Shown: piece by piece, positions 61,204-64,000 of the stretch
Layout of the letters: each line of letters starts with the position of its first letter
Numbering within the stretch: position 1 is the stretch's first letter
From: Virgibacillus dokdonensis
GTDB taxonomy: Bacteria > Bacillota > Bacilli > Bacillales > Amphibacillaceae
Length of the DNA stretch: 64,000 nucleotides
Direction: 5' to 3'
Assembly: GCF_900166595.1 (NCBI RefSeq)
Contig: NZ_LT745763.1
Location: 1,334,814 to 1,398,813 of the forward strand
The notes under the pieces: model-generated
Databases searched by the model: none
What the model was told of the DNA's origin: nothing
The model's input: only the letters and a program-made list of their open reading frames with translations
Program-made: the position numbers and the translations under genes

Positions 61204-61931
61204 AGCTGTTCATTCCTTTATCCTAAATGTAAGAAATTTACTTTAAATAACATTATTCAATTTAGATTAAGTTAATTTAATTTAGTATGGATTGCTGTAA
61301 TCATTCTTGTCCTGTTCTATAGATAACATTAGCGTTTTAAAAGCACCAATTGCGATTGTCGCTTCTATGAATATAGTACTAAATAGTATTGATTGCAAGG
61401 TTAATCTGTTTATTGAAATGTTAAAAAATGTATATTTTTAGTATATTTCATTCACGTCTAATTGTACTGTCGTTCTTCATGTAAGTTGTCAAGATCATTT
61501 TTCGATGGCAACTACGGTAATACACCAGCAAATTCCACGTACAAAAAATTTGAACATCGAGGTACTTTAACACGTTTTGTCATATTATAAAGAGAACATC
61601 TTACATTCTAGACATATTCCGTAATTTACTAATAAAAGATAATGTAGATTTTTTCCATCCTATGCTATGCTAAAAGTATATGAAAAAAGGTTGAATACAA
61701 TGCATCAAGATACATATAAAATCGTCTTTTTGTCTTGAAAGCATTGTATATTAAATGTAAAGCACTCTGATTTTTTATCTACATATAGGATGTTGTAAGG
61801 GTCCAGGATAAAGAATTTATGATCTTATACTACAACAAGTGTACATAGTAGATAAAATGACCTAAAAGCCCAATTCGTTTTAAGTATGTTTTTACTATAA
61901 CGTAGGTTGGTTTGAAAGGGAGGCTACCGAA
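61204..61931. other. Long divergent intergenic region between sensor and regulator
   Basis: 728 AT-rich bases with no credible ORF (a 21-codon ATG frame near 61505 has no ribosome-binding site). TATGCTATGCTAAAAGTATA near 61660 is a short direct repeat. It must hold both promoters and probably regulator binding sites, but no operator could be defined. Confidence 0.5.
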
Positions 61932-63062
61932 TTGAAAGCCATTCTCGTAGATGATGAACAAATGGCATTGGATTTTTTAGAACATTTATTAAAGGAACTT
62001 GATGGAATAGAAATTGTCGATAAACTTACTAATCCATTTTTTGTAAAAACAAGCTTAAGTCAACATAATCCAGAGGTTGTATTTTTAGATATTAATATGC
62101 CACAAGTAAATGGACTGGAATTAGCTGAACAAATTTTGGAACTAGATTCTAGCATCCATATTGTATTTGTGACGGCGTATGACGAATTTGCTATTAAGGC
62201 ATTTGAAATTAATGCATTAGATTATTTGTTAAAGCCTATTCAAAAAGACCGTTTAAAGAAAACTATCCAACGCTTGGAGGGGGATATTTTATTTCATAAT
62301 GAAAAGAGTATGGTGCAGCAGGATCGTTTACGCCTGAATGTTTGCGGTAGTTTTTCCATCACAAAGGCAAATGGAGAAGTGGACTTGATCTCTTGGCGAA
62401 CTTCAAAAGTTAGAGAATTGTTTCATTATTTGCTTCATAACAGAGGGAAACTGGTAAGGAAATCATTACTAATTGAATTGCTTTGGGGTGAGTTGGATCC
62501 AGAAAAAGCTTATGCACAACTTTATACAGCTATCTATCATGTTAGAAAAACATTAAAGGAATATCCAGACAATTTTCAACTGGAAAATACGACAGAAGGA
62601 TATATTTTATCTACTCAAGCTGTCGATATCGATATTGAATTATGGCAAAAAAAACTGGCTAATTATGCATCTATTGAAAAGAATAACATTGACCAATATG
62701 TTGAAGCAATGGAATATTACACAGCTCCTTATTTTGATGACTATGATTATTGGTGGGCAGAAAACGAAAAAATTAGATTTGAAAGAGTATGGTATAGAAC
62801 AGCGATGAAAATAGCTAAAGTTTTTACATCTATTTCGTCCTATGATAGAGCAATAGATTGGTATAAACGCATTTATGAGCGCTACCCAGAACAAGAAGAA
62901 GTACATTTTGCAATAATGAAGCTGTATTCTTTCAGGAACGAAACAGAAAAAGTGGAAAGACAATATGCTTATTTAAAAAAATTACTACAAACTGAATTAG
63001 GGACTAGCCCAAATGCAGAAATTACGAGTTGGTACCGTCAGTGGAAAAAATACCATATGTAG
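61932..63062 (+). CDS. Response regulator with OmpR-type HTH and BTAD domain
   Basis: A 376-residue regulator: receiver (MKAILVDDEQMALDFLEHLL; Asp in VVFLDINMPQVNG; Lys in LLKPIQKDR, residues 1-118), winged helix (about 135-225, VRELFHYLLHNRGKLVRKSL, LLWGELDPEKAYAQLYTAIY) and a bacterial transcriptional activation domain with TPR-like helices (about 235-376, AIDWYKRIYERYPEQEEVHF). This SARP-like arrangement joined to a receiver is known from Bacillaceae next to large sensors. The TTG start follows AAAGGGAGGCTACCGAA. It may activate the downstream sortase gene. Confidence 0.92.
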   Translation: MKAILVDDEQMALDFLEHLLKELDGIEIVDKLTNPFFVKTSLSQHNPEVVFLDINMPQVNGLELAEQILELDSSIHIVFVTAYDEFAIKAFEINALDYLLKPIQKDRLKKTIQRLEGDILFHNEKSMVQQDRLRLNVCGSFSITKANGEVDLISWRTSKVRELFHYLLHNRGKLVRKSLLIELLWGELDPEKAYAQLYTAIYHVRKTLKEYPDNFQLENTTEGYILSTQAVDIDIELWQKKLANYASIEKNNIDQYVEAMEYYTAPYFDDYDYWWAENEKIRFERVWYRTAMKIAKVFTSISSYDRAIDWYKRIYERYPEQEEVHFAIMKLYSFRNETEKVERQYAYLKKLLQTELGTSPNAEITSWYRQWKKYHM

Positions 63063-63379
63063 AAGTGAACGTATAGACATTTGTATATTTTAAATAAGTG
63101 TAATTAATTACTCATTATAAACTGTAAAGAATTTGTAAAGGAAGGAAAGGTATAATGTATTGGTATAAATTACTAATTTATCGGTATGTTTGTACAAAAT
63201 AGGTTAAATTTAGTTGGGCTCGAAACGTGAAATCGGTCATGAAACCAATTTATCATAGAGGTCATATACCTTTTTATACGATAAGGGGCTCATGACTTCT
63301 ATGGAGCGGAAATTTGTTGGGGGAAAATTTTAAAGCAGAATGATGCAGACAAGTTTTAATATGGAGGAAGAAGAAAGCA
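63063..63379. other. Spacer before the sortase gene
   Basis: 317 bases without an ORF. No convincing promoter or terminator was resolved; the length suggests a separately regulated sortase unit. Confidence 0.4.
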
Positions 63380-63970
63380 ATGAAAATTACTAAACGTAGC
63401 ATAGGTATTTGCTTCATGATTGCTGGAGTAATATTCGTGTCAATCCCGTTTTATTATGAATGGAAACAAGCAAAACAAGTTGCAGCACTAGAAGAAGCTT
63501 TAGCGATGGTGGCGGAATCGGATGAGAATGCTGTTGATTTATCGTCGATAGAAGATCTCCCGTTTTCAGAAGAAGAGCTAAAGGGGGTAATTGAATTAGA
63601 GATCCCTTCCATTGACCTCAAACAAAAAATCCTAACCCAAACTACGGAAGAAAATTTAAGCATTGCTTTAACACAAATTAAATCAAATCAAATACCGGGA
63701 GAGGGTAATTTTACCGTTGCTGGTCATAGAGGATATCGAGGCGATCGACATTTTAGACAACTACCTAATGTAAAACCAGGCTCTAAAGCTTTTTTGCACA
63801 CAGCGAAGCAAACTTTTATTTATGAAATTAAAACATCAGAAGTAATTGAACCAACAGCTGTGGAAGTTTTGGATGATCGTGCAGGTCAAGATGAGCTTAC
63901 TCTTATCACATGCACCCTCGATGGTAAGGAGCGAATTGCAATTAAAGGAACGTTAGTAGGAAAAGAATAA
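63380..63970 (+). CDS. Class D sortase
   Basis: A 196-residue membrane-anchored transpeptidase. One N-terminal helix (about 8-27, IGICFMIAGVIFVSIPFYY) and a sortase domain (about 70-196) with catalytic His in FTVAGHRGYRGDRHFRQL, Cys in LTLITCTLDGK and Arg in KERIAIKG. Class D enzymes attach LPNTA/LPxTA-type proteins to the wall. No substrate with a sorting signal is inside the window; it probably follows to the right. The ATG follows ATGGAGGAAGAAGAAAGCA. Confidence 0.92.
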   Translation: MKITKRSIGICFMIAGVIFVSIPFYYEWKQAKQVAALEEALAMVAESDENAVDLSSIEDLPFSEEELKGVIELEIPSIDLKQKILTQTTEENLSIALTQIKSNQIPGEGNFTVAGHRGYRGDRHFRQLPNVKPGSKAFLHTAKQTFIYEIKTSEVIEPTAVEVLDDRAGQDELTLITCTLDGKERIAIKGTLVGKE

Positions 63971-64000
63971 TTCATGATCATGTTAATAAAAAACGAGCAA

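Noticed and set aside
61505..61570. 21-codon ATG frame in the sensor/regulator gap
   Set aside because: No ribosome-binding site and no recognisable peptide.

Overview
The window is a chromosome segment of a low-GC, spore-forming Firmicute of the family Bacillaceae. The gene content and order (yjbC, spx, mecA, coiA, pepF, yjbH, yjbI, yjbK, relQ, nadK, yjbO, prpE, then cotO/cotZ and yjcF-yjcG-yjcH) follow the Bacillus subtilis yjb/yjc region. Protein divergence and the repeat content suggest a halophilic relative such as Virgibacillus or Oceanobacillus. The genus is an inference.

Layout. 1-3.1 kb: an IS4-type transposase running off the left edge, yjbC, and a frameshifted IS30-type element that separates yjbC from spx. 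3.7-15.5 kb: the Spx/MecA/YjbH proteolysis-control genes, competence gene coiA, oligoendopeptidase F, a truncated haemoglobin, a CYTH protein, the small alarmone synthetase RelQ, NAD kinase, an RluD-type pseudouridine synthase and PrpE. 15.7-23 kb: MgtE, spore-coat genes, three unassigned small genes, a DUF421 membrane protein and yjcFGH. 23.1-26.7 kb: a heterodimeric ABC exporter. 27-34 kb: two tandem copies of an AEC-permease/D-2-hydroxyacid-dehydrogenase cassette, a Rex-type operator before the second copy, and a CitA/DcuS-type two-component system facing them.

34.70-50.74 kb: a 16.0-kb integrated element bounded by a 49-bp direct repeat that covers the 5' half of a tRNA-Val(GAC) gene. The left copy is a truncated tRNA behind the presumed native promoter. 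The right copy is the complete tRNA behind an element-borne promoter with the same -35/-10 hexamers. The element carries an integrase, a second tyrosine recombinase, a replication-type winged-helix protein, a divergent repressor switch whose operators sit inside both promoter spacers, an iteron-like region with a RepL-like gene, several broken DUF3102 genes rich in perfect palindromes, two membrane-anchored cargo proteins, and a rightward operon of small genes ending in a tape-measure protein and a truncated distal-tail protein. No capsid, portal, terminase, lysis or conjugation gene was recognised. It looks like a phage satellite or a strongly reduced prophage, and it is the most unusual part of the window.

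51-57.9 kb: MepB, polyphosphate kinase, exopolyphosphatase, an LDH-family enzyme with an atypical substrate loop, and a fatty-acid-hydroxylase-type membrane protein. 58.1-64 kb: a very large 7TMR-DISM sensor with two kinase modules and an internal receiver, divergent from a receiver-BTAD regulator and a class D sortase, probably one cell-envelope signalling locus.

A modular dispersed repeat (an ACTATAGGAAAGTATA box, a TTTATAGTATAAG box and a GGC-GACAA-GCC hairpin, sometimes preceded by a module of about 190 bp) occurs about ten times in the chromosomal part and was not seen inside the integrated element.
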